Source: Arthrobacter silvisoli (GTDB lineage: Bacteria > Actinomycetota > Actinomycetes > Actinomycetales > Micrococcaceae). Taken from it: DNA of 64,000 nt. Position 1 is the stretch's first letter. The number at the start of each line of letters is the position of its first letter. The notes below the pieces were generated by a model. It was not told the origin of the DNA. It was given only the letters and a program-made list of their open reading frames with translations, and ran no database searches. A program made the position numbers and the translations under genes. This document shows positions 26,095 to 35,208 of this stretch, piece by piece. The stretch lies in NCBI RefSeq assembly GCF_003369445.1, contig NZ_QRCU01000025.1:62001-126000 (forward strand), given 5' to 3'.

Positions 26095-27326
26095 TTGCTG
26101 GCCTCCGGGGCGGGGTAGGCGTCGTGCCCGGTGCCGATGGTGGAGCCGAGCTCGGAGATGACGGGCTTGGCGCCGCGGAAGTTCTCGCAGCAGTTCGGGC
26201 GGCACACGTCGTACCAGGGGCCGAGGTCCGTCACGTGCGGGCGATCGGCGATGTTGTTGTTCACCGTGCGTTCGCAGATGAGGTCCACCAGGCCGGAGAC
26301 GAAAGCCGCGTGGGTACCGGGGGTTGGGACGCGGGTGGCTTCCATGCCGAGGTTCCGGCAGGTTTCGAGCGCTTCGGTGTCCAGGTCCCAGGCGACTTCC
26401 ATGTGGTCGCTGACGAAGCCGAGCGGCACGATGACCACGCCGCGCACGCCTTCGGGGGCGATCTCCTCGAGGTGGTCGTTGATGTCCGGCTCCAGCCACG
26501 GGATGTGCGGGGCGCCGGAGCGGGACTGGTACACGAGGTCCCAGGCCACGTCCGGAGCCACGACGTCCATGATGGCCTTCGCGTTTGCCAGGTGCTGCGC
26601 GGCGTACGCCGAACCCTCGGCGAAGTCGCGCGGCTCGTCTTCGGACTTGCCGGCGGCCTCGGCATCGCGGGTAGGGATGGAGTGCGTTGCGAAGAGCACG
26701 CGGATCTTCGAGTCCGGGTCCGCCTCGCCTGCCGCGGCGAGCTTGCCGCGGATTTCCTCAAGGCCTGCCGCGGTCCCTTCCAGGAACGGCTGCACGACGC
26801 CGGGGTGGTCGAAATACTGGCGGATCTTGTCCACCTGCAGCTTGCCGTCCAGGCCGGTCTCAGTGAGCGCGATACCGATGTCCTCGCGGTACTGGCGGCA
26901 GCTGGAGTAGCAGGAGTAGATGCTGGTGGTGAGCATCAGCAGGCGGCGGTGGCCGGCGTCGTAGGCGTCCTGCAGCACCGGCGCGATGTAAGGGTCCCAG
27001 TTGCGGTTGCCCCACAGCACGGGCAACTCGATGCCGCGGGCGGCGAGTTCGGCCTCGATGGCGGCCTTCAGCTCGCGGTTCTGCTGGTTGATCGGGCTGA
27101 TTCCGCCGAAGGCCCGGTAGTGGTGCGAGACCTCTTCAAGACGCTCGTCCGGGATACCGCGGCCGCGGGTCACATTGCGCAGGAAGGGAATGACGTCTTC
27201 CTGGCCCTCCGGGCCGCCGAAGGACGCGAGCAGGACGGCGTCGTACTGTAGCGGCTCCTGGCGGCCGCGCTCGGTGACGTCGTTCAGTTCCGTGGAGGCA
27301 GCCAGGTTTACCTTGGGACTGCTCAC
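26091..27326 (-). CDS. hemH: coproporphyrin III ferrochelatase CpfC (HemH)
   Basis: Inserts Fe2+ into coproporphyrin III, the Gram-positive variant of the step. 411 residues, longer than the roughly 310 of Bacillus because of terminal extensions. Catalytic His215 is in FATHSIP and Glu309 in VSDHMEVAWD. Cys143 (SSCRQY), Cys375 and Cys379/380 (DVCRPNCCENF) match the pattern of actinobacterial enzymes that hold a 2Fe-2S cluster. The GTG start overlaps the hemQ stop. The presence of hemQ next door supports coproporphyrin and not protoporphyrin as substrate. Confidence 0.93.
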   Translation of the reverse strand: MSSPKVNLAASTELNDVTERGRQEPLQYDAVLLASFGGPEGQEDVIPFLRNVTRGRGIPDERLEEVSHHYRAFGGISPINQQNRELKAAIEAELAARGIELPVLWGNRNWDPYIAPVLQDAYDAGHRRLLMLTTSIYSCYSSCRQYREDIGIALTETGLDGKLQVDKIRQYFDHPGVVQPFLEGTAAGLEEIRGKLAAAGEADPDSKIRVLFATHSIPTRDAEAAGKSEDEPRDFAEGSAYAAQHLANAKAIMDVVAPDVAWDLVYQSRSGAPHIPWLEPDINDHLEEIAPEGVRGVVIVPLGFVSDHMEVAWDLDTEALETCRNLGMEATRVPTPGTHAAFVSGLVDLICERTVNNNIADRPHVTDLGPWYDVCRPNCCENFRGAKPVISELGSTIGTGHDAYPAPEASK

Positions 27327-28024
27327 GCGAGGACCTCGGCGATCTCGGCGGCGGTGATGCGGCGACCCGTGTAGAAGGGGATCTCTTCACGGACGTGGTT
27401 GCGGGCGTCGGTGGCGCGCAGGTGGCGCATGAGGTCCACCAGGTCGACCAGTTCGGGGGCTTCCAGGCCGAGGATCCATTCCCAGTCGCCCAGGGCGAAG
27501 GAGGACACGGTGTTGGAGATGACCTGCGGGAAGTCGCGGCCCAGCAGGCCGTGGTCGCGCAGCATTTTGCCGCGCTCGTCCGCGGGCAACAGGTACCACT
27601 CGTAGGAGCGCACGAAGGGGTAGACGCAAAGCCAGGTGCTGGGCTCGACGCCGCGGGAGAACGCCGGGGTGTGGCTCTTGGCGAATTCGGCTTCGCGGTG
27701 CACGCCCATGGCGGACCAGACGATGTCGGTGCCTGCGAAAAGACCGCTGCGGCGGATGTCGCGGACGGCTGCCTGCAGGGCCTCGGGCTTGGCGCCGTGC
27801 AGCCACACCATCACGTCGGCGTCGGCACGCATCGCGGAGACGTCGTAGCTGCCGCGCAGGACGACGCCGTCCTCGGCAAGCTTGGCGGTCAGTTTCTCGA
27901 ACTCAACAATAGCGTCGGCGCTGCGCTGGAGGCCTGCCGAACGCTTGAAGACAGTCCACAAGGTGAAGAACTGTTCCTCGTTCTCAGCAGTTTTAGTGAC
28001 AGATTCGGCAGAAGTGTGGCTCAT
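27323..28024 (-). CDS. hemQ: coproheme decarboxylase ChdC (HemQ)
   Basis: Decarboxylates coproheme III to haem b with peroxide, the last step of the coproporphyrin pathway. 233 residues of the chlorite-dismutase superfamily. His118 (KSHTPAF), Tyr135 (CVYPFVRSYEWY) and His158 (MLRDHGLLGR) fall at the positions I recall for the distal base, the reactive Tyr and the proximal haem ligand in actinobacterial ChdC. It leads hemQ-hemH-hemC-hemD-hemB. An 8-bp dyad lies about 45 nt upstream of the ATG and may be its operator. Confidence 0.94.
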   Translation of the reverse strand: MSHTSAESVTKTAENEEQFFTLWTVFKRSAGLQRSADAIVEFEKLTAKLAEDGVVLRGSYDVSAMRADADVMVWLHGAKPEALQAAVRDIRRSGLFAGTDIVWSAMGVHREAEFAKSHTPAFSRGVEPSTWLCVYPFVRSYEWYLLPADERGKMLRDHGLLGRDFPQVISNTVSSFALGDWEWILGLEAPELVDLVDLMRHLRATDARNHVREEIPFYTGRRITAAEIAEVLA

Positions 28025-28067
28025 GGTTCAAGTTTGCCCCCTGCGGGGCACTAAGTCGAAACCGGAG

Positions 28068-28088
28068 ACTTCTACAAGACGTAGAAGT
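28068..28088. promoter_or_regulatory. dyad ACTTCTAC-N5-GTAGAAGT, candidate operator of hemQ operon
   Basis: A perfect 8-bp inverted repeat with 5-nt spacer, centred about 54 bp upstream of the hemQ ATG and 17 bp past the hemG stop. It is AT-richer than its surroundings and has no U-run, so a DNA operator seems likelier than a terminator. The cognate regulator is unknown. Confidence 0.5.
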
Positions 28089-28104
28089 GCGTCATCTCAC
28101 AATT

Positions 28105-29604
28105 TCAGGGCTTTTCGCCCGCCAAGGCAACGGGAAGGACAGCCTCGAGCTGGGCCGCGGTATCGGCCACGACCGCGGCGAGTCCGTTGCCGGCAAGCCA
28201 GCCGCCCACCAAGAGAAGTCCCCCCGCCTGGCCGGCGATTTTCCGGACCTCCGCCACGCGTTGCTTGTGCCCGACGGCGGCAAACGGCAGGGCGCCGGCC
28301 CAACGGACCACGTCCCAATCCAGCACGTCCTCCGCGCCGAGCGGCACGCCAAGCAAGGTGGAGGCATCGTGCAGCGCGGCATCGAAAAGGGCTGTGTCAT
28401 CCAAGGCCGCGGGATCGTCCGTGGATGCCGCAGCCGTTCCACCGTGCGCCCGCCCGTAGGACAACCTGAGCACGTGCGTGCCGGGACCGGCCTCCTCGGC
28501 GAGCCAGTCCCACTTCGCCGTGGCATGAGTGAGGGCCTTGGCCTGGATTCCCGGCGCCTGCGGTGCCACCAGGATCCCGGTGCCGCGCGGCCGGGAATCG
28601 AGTTCGGGTTTGTCGACCACCAGGCTCACCAGGCTGACCATCGGCCCGGGTGCCGGCCGGAGTGCCGCGAGATCCGGCAGCGCGGACTCCAGCAGCCCGA
28701 CGGCGGCCGGGCCGTCGACCGCGACAACGAGCACGCCGGCGTCATACTCCCGCTCGTCCGTACCGCTGGCGGTGACACGCCAGGCGGCCCCGGTGCGCAC
28801 AACCGCCTCTGCCCGCGTTCCGGCCAGCAGGGTGACGCCGCGGGACCGCAGATCGGACACCAGGGCGGAAATGAGCGTGTTCATGCCGCCGGTGAGTCCG
28901 GCGACGGCGGAGCCTGCCTTCGTGGTCCCGGCGGGGTCGGGTGCGCCGACCACCCGGCGCTGCTGCGCGACAGCGGCCGCCAGGGAACCGGTGGAGCGCA
29001 TGGCCGCGCGGAGGCCGGGGGCGACCATGTCGACGTCGAGCAGTTCAGGGTCGGCCGAATGCACGCCGCCCACCACCGGTGCAACCAGCCGGTCGAGGAC
29101 GCGGCGGCCCATCCGGGCCCGGACGAGGGAGGCGACGCTGGTGACGTCGCCGCCGGCACCCCAGAAGGCGGGCAGCCAGCGGTCAAGGGAAGCGCGGAGC
29201 GCTCCGGGCAGGCCCAGCGAACGACGGACCTCGGGGTCCCAGGGATTGGCCGGGATGCCGAGGACGCCGGTCTTGGGAAGTTCCTGCGGGCCGTCCGGCA
29301 ACTGAACCCAGGCACCGCCGGGATGCGGGGCCACGATGTTGCCGCCGAGCCCGAGCCCGCGGGCCAGCTCGGCCACCGCGGTGGAGCGGGTGGCAAACGA
29401 CTCCGCGCCGCTGTCCAGGCCCAGTCCGCTGAGTTCATGCCTGCCGACGCAGCCGCCCCATTCCTTGCGGGCTTCCAGGACGGTGACGGCCAGGCCTGCC
29501 GCTGCGAGCCCGCGGGCCGCGAGCAGCCCGGAAATTCCACCGCCGACGACGACGGCCGTCGCCTTGAGGTCAGGGGTCACCGGCGCTGCCGGACGGCCGC
29601 GCAC
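28105..29604 (-). CDS. hemY: coproporphyrinogen III oxidase CgoX (HemY/HemG type)
   Basis: FAD-dependent, oxygen-using oxidase that turns coproporphyrinogen III into coproporphyrin III in this pathway (annotated protoporphyrinogen oxidase in older schemes). 499 residues. The N-terminal dinucleotide fold is VVVGGGISGLLAARGLAAAG, followed by LEARKEWGGCVGRHEL and the flavin-family motif GLDSGAESFATRS. C-terminal LLLVGGWLAGNGLAAVV is the usual FAD-binding end. A GTG starts 3 nt after hemE. There is no clear membrane segment, consistent with the soluble CgoX class. Confidence 0.9.
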   Translation of the reverse strand: MRGRPAAPVTPDLKATAVVVGGGISGLLAARGLAAAGLAVTVLEARKEWGGCVGRHELSGLGLDSGAESFATRSTAVAELARGLGLGGNIVAPHPGGAWVQLPDGPQELPKTGVLGIPANPWDPEVRRSLGLPGALRASLDRWLPAFWGAGGDVTSVASLVRARMGRRVLDRLVAPVVGGVHSADPELLDVDMVAPGLRAAMRSTGSLAAAVAQQRRVVGAPDPAGTTKAGSAVAGLTGGMNTLISALVSDLRSRGVTLLAGTRAEAVVRTGAAWRVTASGTDEREYDAGVLVVAVDGPAAVGLLESALPDLAALRPAPGPMVSLVSLVVDKPELDSRPRGTGILVAPQAPGIQAKALTHATAKWDWLAEEAGPGTHVLRLSYGRAHGGTAAASTDDPAALDDTALFDAALHDASTLLGVPLGAEDVLDWDVVRWAGALPFAAVGHKQRVAEVRKIAGQAGGLLLVGGWLAGNGLAAVVADTAAQLEAVLPVALAGEKP

Positions 29605-29607
29605 GGG

Positions 29608-30741
29608 CTACTCCGCCGGGATCGAGTGGATGAGTTCCACCACCCGGGTCAGCACGGTGGGGTCGGTTTCGGGAGGCACGCCGTGGCCGAGGTTGAGCAC
29701 GTGGCCCGGAGCCCCGGCACCGGCGGCGATAACGGCGCGCACGTGGGCCTCGAGGATGTTCCAGGGCGCCGAGAGCAACGCGGGGTCGATGTTGCCCTGC
29801 AGGGGGACGGTGCCGCCCAGGCGCCGGTTGGCCTCGTCCAAGGGCAGGCGGTAGTCCACGCCCACGACGTCGACGCCGACGTCCCGCATGGCCACGAGGA
29901 GCTCGGACGTTCCGGTGCCGAAGTGAACCAGCGGCGCGCCGAGGTGGCGGACGTGGTCCAAGGCGCGGGCCGAGGCCGGGGCGACGTAGTTGCTGTAGTC
30001 GGCCAGGCCCAGGGAACCTGCCCAGGAGTCGAAGAGCTGGCCGGCGGAGGCACCTGCTTCCAACTGCGCGCGCAGGAACATGCCGGAGGCGTCGGCGGCC
30101 CAGTTGGCCAGCGCGGTCCAGGCCTCCGGGTCGGCATGCATCATGGTGCGCGGGCCGAGGTGGTCGCGTGACGGCCGGCCTTCCACCATGTAGGCGGCAA
30201 GGGTGAAGGGGGCGCCGGCGAAACCGATCAGCGGGGTGCTGCCGAGTTCGGCAACGGTCAGACGGACCGCTTCGCGGATGGGTTCCAGCGATTCCCAGGT
30301 GAGCTGCGGCAGGGCGGCCACGTCCGCTGCGGTGCGGACGGGCTTGTCCAGGACGGGCCCGACGCCGGGAACGATGTCCACGCCGACGCCTGCCAGCTTC
30401 AAGGGGATGACGATGTCGGAGAAGAAAATTCCAGCGTCCACGTCATGCCGGCGGACCGGCTGCAGGGTGATTTCGGAAGCCAGCTCCGGGCGCAGGCAGG
30501 AGTCCAGCATGGCCACGCCCTCGCGCACCTTGAGGTACTCCGGAAGGGAGCGGCCCGCCTGGCGCATGAACCACACCGGACGCCGGCTGGGCTTGCGCCC
30601 GCGGTATGCCTGGATGAGCGGCGAATCCGCGGTGCGGCCGTCCATCAGGGGGTGGCCGGCGTCGAGTCCGGGAGCCACGGCGTCCCCGGCAATGGAAGGG
30701 GCAGGCTGGGCGGAACCCGGCAGGGCAGAGCTGGAAGTCAT
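29608..30741 (-). CDS. hemE: uroporphyrinogen decarboxylase HemE
   Basis: Removes four acetate carboxyls from uroporphyrinogen III to give coproporphyrinogen III. 377 residues from ATG 30739-30741, which has GAAGG 4 nt upstream; a longer frame to 30798 would absorb the promoter. The active-site segment RRPVWFMRQAGRSLPEY and the catalytic Asp region (GIFFSDIVIPLKLAG) are conserved. C-terminal HVLNLGHGVPPETDP is a family signature. It is the first gene of hemE-hemY and divergent from hemA, sharing a 148-nt control region. Confidence 0.94.
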   Translation of the reverse strand: MTSSSALPGSAQPAPSIAGDAVAPGLDAGHPLMDGRTADSPLIQAYRGRKPSRRPVWFMRQAGRSLPEYLKVREGVAMLDSCLRPELASEITLQPVRRHDVDAGIFFSDIVIPLKLAGVGVDIVPGVGPVLDKPVRTAADVAALPQLTWESLEPIREAVRLTVAELGSTPLIGFAGAPFTLAAYMVEGRPSRDHLGPRTMMHADPEAWTALANWAADASGMFLRAQLEAGASAGQLFDSWAGSLGLADYSNYVAPASARALDHVRHLGAPLVHFGTGTSELLVAMRDVGVDVVGVDYRLPLDEANRRLGGTVPLQGNIDPALLSAPWNILEAHVRAVIAAGAGAPGHVLNLGHGVPPETDPTVLTRVVELIHSIPAE

Positions 30742-30889
30742 GCCTTCGATTGTGCCGAAAATCGGGTGCAAAAGATAACGACAGTCTGTCTCCGGCACCC
30801 TCCATGGCGCGTGTCACACCGGTCAGTGGCAGGAACCATCCCGTGTCCGTTGTTCTACGCGGTACCGAAAAAGCTATGATGTCTCTGCT
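30742..30889. promoter_or_regulatory. divergent hemE / hemA promoter region
   Basis: On the plus strand, TTGTTC (30850-30855) and TATGAT (30875-30880), 19 nt apart, precede the hemA GTG by 9 nt. On the minus strand TTATCT near 30770 could serve hemE. A small palindrome GACAGTCTGTC at 30780-30790 lies next to it. No riboswitch or larger structure is seen. Confidence 0.55.
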
Positions 30890-32236
30890 GTGGTTCTTTT
30901 TTCACTGGTGGCAACCCATGCCGACATCGACCTTGAAACCGTTGCTCAGCTGAGCAACGGTTCCTCCGTGCTGGCTTCCTCCGCCCTGGCTGAGAACGGC
31001 CTCGTCTCCGGTGCCGTTGTCCTTGCCACCTGCAACCGTTACGAAATCTACGGGGAAACCGCACACGCCGAGGACCTCGAGGCGGCCCGTTCCGCGCTGG
31101 TCGGGAAGATCAGCGGGCTGAGCGGCCTCAACGAGCAGCTCGTCTCCAAGGCCTTCAGCACCAACAGCGGCTCCGAAGTCAGCCGGCACCTCTTCGCCGT
31201 CAGCGCGGGCCTGGATTCAGCCGTCGTGGGCGAACGTGAAATCGCCGGGCAGGTCCGCCGCGCCCTCATCACCGCGCAGCACGAAGGCACCGCCAGCCCG
31301 GGCCTCGTCCGCCTGTTCCAGGCCGCGTCGAAGACCGCCAAGGATGTCGGGGCCCAAACGGCCCTCGGCTCGAGGGGCCTGTCGATCGTGTCCGTCGCCT
31401 TGGACCTCGCCACCGATCTTTCCGACGACAGCAGCTGGAGCAACAAGAAGGTCGTCGTCTTCGGCACGGGCGCCTACGCCGGCGCCACCATGTCACTGCT
31501 GCGTGAACGCGGCTGCAAGGACATCTCCGTGTACTCTTCCTCCGGCCGCGCCGAAACCTTCGTGGCCACCCGCGGCGGCACCGCGCTCGACGCCGACAAG
31601 CTGCCTGCCGCCGTCGCCGCGGCCGATGTGATGATCGGCTGCAGTGGTTCGGACAACCGCGTGGAGGCCGCCGAGCTGGCGCGCATCCGCGAGTCGTCCA
31701 CCGGCACCCTGATCGCGATCGACCTCGCGCTGACGCATGACTTCGATCCCGCCGTCGGGGAACTCGACGGCGTGGAGCTGCTCACGCTCGAATCCGTCCG
31801 CCTCGCCGCCCCGCAGGAGCAGGCAGAGTCGCTCGCTCAGGCCAGCACCATCGTGTCCGGGGCCGCTGCCGCTTTCGAGCAGGAACGCGAAGCCCGCTCG
31901 GTCGACGCCGCGATCGTCGCGTTGCGCCGCCACACCATGAGCGTCCTGGACTCCGAAATGGAGAAGGTCCGGGCCCGCCACGGCTGCACGGCTGCCGCCG
32001 AAGAGGTGGAGTTCGCGTTGCGCCGCATGGTCAAGCAGCTGCTCCACATCCCCACTGTCCGGGCACGGGAACTTGCCGCCAACGGCCAGCAGGACGATTA
32101 TGTGTCGGCCCTTGAGGCTCTCTACGGAATCCAGGTGGAGCAGCCTGCCGCCCCGGCCCGCCCGGCCGAGTGCCCGGTGGACCACCAGTCGGCCGAGGCC
32201 CGGAGTACCACGCTGCCCCGCGCCGAAAGCGCCTGA
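30890..32236 (+). CDS. hemA: glutamyl-tRNA reductase HemA
   Basis: Reduces glutamyl-tRNA(Glu) to glutamate-1-semialdehyde, the committed step of C5 haem synthesis. 448 residues. The catalytic Cys48 lies in [12 protein letters not shown]. The NADPH fold is [15 protein letters not shown], and the C-terminal dimerisation helix is present ([19 protein letters not shown]). The Pro/Ala-rich tail after LEALYGIQ is lineage-specific. The GTG start has no ribosome site and lies 9 nt after TATGAT, so the mRNA is probably leaderless. It is divergent from hemE. Confidence 0.94.
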   Translation: MVLFSLVATHADIDLETVAQLSNGSSVLASSALAENGLVSGAVVLATCNRYEIYGETAHAEDLEAARSALVGKISGLSGLNEQLVSKAFSTNSGSEVSRHLFAVSAGLDSAVVGEREIAGQVRRALITAQHEGTASPGLVRLFQAASKTAKDVGAQTALGSRGLSIVSVALDLATDLSDDSSWSNKKVVVFGTGAYAGATMSLLRERGCKDISVYSSSGRAETFVATRGGTALDADKLPAAVAAADVMIGCSGSDNRVEAAELARIRESSTGTLIAIDLALTHDFDPAVGELDGVELLTLESVRLAAPQEQAESLAQASTIVSGAAAAFEQEREARSVDAAIVALRRHTMSVLDSEMEKVRARHGCTAAAEEVEFALRRMVKQLLHIPTVRARELAANGQQDDYVSALEALYGIQVEQPAAPARPAECPVDHQSAEARSTTLPRAESA

Positions 32237-32265
32237 CCCCCTCCGCAACGACTGCCCCGCTTGTT

Positions 32266-32918
32266 ACAGCGCGGCCGCGCCTGTCCCTGGCCGCGGGGAT
32301 CCTGGCTGCGTACTACTTTGCCCGGGCCCGCGTCTACGTCCTGGAGGGGCCGGAAGGGCCCGCGTTCACCACATACTTCAGCTCAGCGTTCACGAGCATG
32401 ATCACCATCGTGATGCTGGTGACCAGTGTCCTTCAGCATGACGGCGCTCAGCAACGAACAACTCATCAACAGGCTCGACGAACGCGCCAGCCGTGACGGA
32501 CTGACCGGCCTGCTCAACCGCACCACCTTCATGGAACAGGCGGCCCGGGAGGTCCGGCGGCTCCACAACACCGGCTCGCTTTCAACCGTGATCCTGGCCG
32601 ACCTGGACAACTTCAAGGCGGTCAACGATGACCAGGGACATGCCGCGGGCGATGCCGCCATCCGGGTTTCGCTGACGCATGCCTTGCCTCGATCCGTCAC
32701 ACGGACCTGGCCGGCCGGTACGGCGGAGAGGAATTCATCGTCCTGCTCCCGGGCGCCGGCCAGGAAAGCGCTCGCGTCATCACCGAAACGGCATCGCCAC
32801 CACGGTCACGGGCGACCTCACAGGGATGATCGGTGCTGCGGACAGCGCCCTCTACGAGGCCAAGATCCTCGGCCGGAACCGGATTGTCATCTCGCGGCCC
32901 GACGCCCGGAAGCGCTAG
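32266..32918 (+). pseudogene. decayed membrane-bound diguanylate cyclase (GGDEF) gene
   Basis: Remains of a c-di-GMP synthase broken across reading frames. Frame 1 (from about 32266) encodes membrane spans (LSLAAGILAAYYFARARVYV, then TYFSSAFTSMITIVMLVTS). Near 32426 it shifts to a frame with RDGLTGLLNRTTFMEQ and DLDNFKAVNDDQGHAAGDAA. Near 32667 it shifts again to LAGRYGGEEFIVLLPG, with the GGEEF codons at 32722-32736. After an apparent internal loss of about 40 codons, a further frame carries IGAADSALYEAKILGRNRI, ending at TAG 32916-32918. At least three disruptions mean no active cyclase. It lies between hemA and moeZ. Confidence 0.85.
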
Positions 32919-32957
32919 GGCGCGTCGCCCAGGCGGGGCCGGAAACCCGCCCCGGGC

Positions 32958-34157
32958 TCAGTACACCGCCTTGTGCGGTTCCACGTCGCGCACCCACGCC
33001 AGGATGCCGCCGTCGAGGTGGCTGATCCGGGTGTATCCGGCTTTGCGGGCGGCAGCCATCACGGACGCGGAGCGGGCTCCGCTCTTGCAGTGGAACACGA
33101 TGTCCTTGTCCTGCGGCAGCTCGGCCCAGGCCTCCCCGGCCAGGATCCGCCCTTGCGGGATCAGAACGGCGCCGTCGATGTTCACGATGTCGTGCTCGCC
33201 GCTCTCCCGCACGTCCACCAGCTCGAAGTCCCGCTCCCCCGCGTCGCGGGCTTCCAGCATGCCCGCGAGCTCGGTGGCGGTCACGGTGGGCACGGTGCCG
33301 GGGTCCGCCGCGGGGGTGATGCCGCAAAAGGCCTCGTAGTCGGTGAGTTCAGTGACCGGTTCGGCCTCGGGGTCCTTGGCGACCTTGATCTCGCGCCAGC
33401 TGCCGCCGAGCGCGTCGAAAAGTGCCACACGGCCCAGCAGGGAGCGCCCGACGCCGGTGATGAGCTTGATTGCCTCCGTCACCATCAGGGCGCCAACGGC
33501 GGCGCACAGCATGCCGAAGACCCCTCCCTCGCCGCAGGAGGGGACGGAGCCGGCCGGAGGGGCCTCCGGGTAGAGATCCCGATAGCTGGGGCCGTGCTTT
33601 GCCCAGAAGACGCTGACCTGCCCGTCAAAACGGAAGATGGAACCCCAGACGTAGGGCTTGCCGAGGATTTCGGCGGCGTCGTTGACGAGGTAGCGGGTGG
33701 CAAAGTTGTCGGCACCGTCGAGGATGAGGTCGTAGCCGGCGAAGAGGTCCAGGGCGTTCGAGGAATCCAGCCGCTCGTCGTGGAGCTGAACGGTGACCAG
33801 CGGGTTCAATTCCCGGATGGCGTCCCGGGCGGACTCGATCTTGGGGCGGCCGACGTCGGACACGCCGTGGATGATCTGGCGCTGGAGGTTGCTCAGGTCC
33901 ACGACGTCGTCGTCGATGATGCCGATGGTGCCCACGCCGGCGGCGGCCAGGTAGAGCAGGGCCGGCGAGCCGAGGCCGCCTGCGCCGATGACCAGGACTT
34001 TTGCGTTCTTGAGGCGGCGCTGACCCACCGCACCGATCTCCGGAATAATGAGATGGCGCGAATAGCGTTCTACTTCTTCGGTGCTCAGTTCCGCGGCGGC
34101 TTCCACCAAGGGAGGCAGCGGAGCGGACGTGGTGGGGGCAGCAAATGCGGTGGCCAT
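32958..34157 (-). CDS. moeZ: MoeZ-type adenylyltransferase/sulfurtransferase (ThiF/MoeB E1 + rhodanese)
   Basis: Activates the C-terminus of ubiquitin-like sulfur carriers (MoaD, CysO or ThiS) and loads sulfur. 399 residues in two domains. The E1-like domain has VLVIGAGGLGSPALLYL (55-71), IDDDVVDLSNLQRQ, ILDGADNFATRYLVND and SCGEGGVFG. The rhodanese domain has the active loop FHCKSGARS with Cys357. Mycobacterial MoeZ serves several carriers, and thiS lies 2.6 kb away, so thiamin supply is plausible here. TACATT at 34163-34168 is 5 nt before the ATG. It is divergent from the TetR gene. Confidence 0.9.
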   Translation of the reverse strand: MATAFAAPTTSAPLPPLVEAAAELSTEEVERYSRHLIIPEIGAVGQRRLKNAKVLVIGAGGLGSPALLYLAAAGVGTIGIIDDDVVDLSNLQRQIIHGVSDVGRPKIESARDAIRELNPLVTVQLHDERLDSSNALDLFAGYDLILDGADNFATRYLVNDAAEILGKPYVWGSIFRFDGQVSVFWAKHGPSYRDLYPEAPPAGSVPSCGEGGVFGMLCAAVGALMVTEAIKLITGVGRSLLGRVALFDALGGSWREIKVAKDPEAEPVTELTDYEAFCGITPAADPGTVPTVTATELAGMLEARDAGERDFELVDVRESGEHDIVNIDGAVLIPQGRILAGEAWAELPQDKDIVFHCKSGARSASVMAAARKAGYTRISHLDGGILAWVRDVEPHKAVY

Positions 34158-34242
34158 ACTTCAATGTATGCCCGCCACTGCCGACAGGTCATATTACCGG
34201 GACGTAAAGTGGTCATAACTGCAAAGGAAAGGCGGCAGACAA

Positions 34243-34899
34243 GTGGCTGAAAGCGCACGCACACAACAAGTGGTACCTGGCAAGCAGGAGCGGAGCGGCG
34301 CGGCGCGTTCCGCCAGGCTTCCGAGGGACGAACGCCGCGCGCAGCTGCTCAATGCCGCCCTTGAAGTGTTCGTGGCCAACGGTTTCCATGGCGCGGCGAT
34401 GGACGAAATAGCCGAGACCGCGCGGGTCAGCAAACCGGTCCTCTACCAGCATTTCCCATCCAAACGAGAGCTCTACATGGCCCTGCTGGACAGCCATCTG
34501 GCCACGCTCACGGAGTTGATGCTCGGCGCCCTGAACTCCACCACGGACAACAAGCAGCGCGTGCAGGCCGTCATGCGCGCCTACTACCAGTTCATCGCCG
34601 CCGACGACCAGGCCCACCGGCTGGTGTTCGAGTCCGACCTCATCAACGATCCCGATGTCAGCTCCCGCCTGGAGACGTTCAACCGCACCTTCGCCGACGC
34701 CGTCGCGAAGGTCATTGCCGAAGACACCAAGCTGCCGCCCATGGAGGCCCAGCTGCTGGGCCGCGGCCTGGCCGGGATGGCCCAGGTCAGCGCCCGGTAC
34801 TGGCTGGAGACTGACGGCAGGCTGGACCTCGATGTGGCCAGCGAGTTGATCTACCGTTTAGCTTGGCGCGGAATCAGTCGCTTCCCCAAAGAGTCCTAG
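34243..34899 (+). CDS. TetR/AcrR family transcriptional regulator
   Basis: A 218-residue repressor-type protein. The N-terminal HTH (about 32-78) reads LLNAALEVFVANGFHGAAMD, then EIAETARVSKPVLYQHFPSK. The C-terminal half is helical, ending ELIYRLAWRGISRFPKE, and would bind an unknown ligand. The GTG start has AAAGGAAAGG about 10 nt upstream. It is followed after 51 nt by DUF3107; a TetR-DUF3107 pair near MoeZ is what I recall at Rv3206c-Rv3208A. A direct repeat GGTCATA (34187-34193 and 34211-34217) in the moeZ/tetR gap might be its site. Confidence 0.9.
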   Translation: MAESARTQQVVPGKQERSGAARSARLPRDERRAQLLNAALEVFVANGFHGAAMDEIAETARVSKPVLYQHFPSKRELYMALLDSHLATLTELMLGALNSTTDNKQRVQAVMRAYYQFIAADDQAHRLVFESDLINDPDVSSRLETFNRTFADAVAKVIAEDTKLPPMEAQLLGRGLAGMAQVSARYWLETDGRLDLDVASELIYRLAWRGISRFPKES

Positions 34900-34950
34900 G
34901 CTAGAAATAGAGAACTGAGTAAACCCTTAAACCGGCTGGGAGGCCTTGCT

Positions 34951-35175
34951 GTGGAAGTAAAGATCGGCATTCAGAACGTTGGCCGTGAGATCGTACTGGA
35001 ATCTGCGCTCGATGCCGAGGCCGTCGCGAAGATCGTCAGCGAAGCCATCTCCAAGGGCAGCGACCTGCGCCTGAGCGACGAAAAGGGCCGCCAAGTCATC
35101 GTTCCCGGCAACGTCCTGGGCTATGTGGAGATCGGCGCCGAGGAAGTGCGCCGCGTGGGCTTCGGCGCCCTCTAG
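34951..35175 (+). CDS. DUF3107 family protein
   Basis: A 74-residue acidic protein conserved in actinobacteria (TB9.4-like), function unknown. It begins with GTG, supported by GGGAGG 8 nt upstream. The sequence is compact with a beta-alpha-beta look (VEVKIGIQNVGREIVLES, then SLRL-like strand RQVIVPGNVLGYVEIG). There is no signal peptide or membrane span. Confidence 0.85.
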   Translation: MEVKIGIQNVGREIVLESALDAEAVAKIVSEAISKGSDLRLSDEKGRQVIVPGNVLGYVEIGAEEVRRVGFGAL

Positions 35176-35208
35176 ACCTTTCCGCCAACCAGCCAGCCGG
35201 GAGTAAAC

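Noticed and set aside
28087..30171. A 694-codon plus-strand open frame across hemY and hemE
   Set aside because: It is antisense to two clear haem genes, is rich in Gly, His, Arg and Gln as high-GC shadows are, and shows no domain.
34187..34217. Direct repeat GGTCATA as a certain TetR operator
   Set aside because: Only 7 bp, not an inverted repeat as TetR dimers prefer; kept as a remark only.
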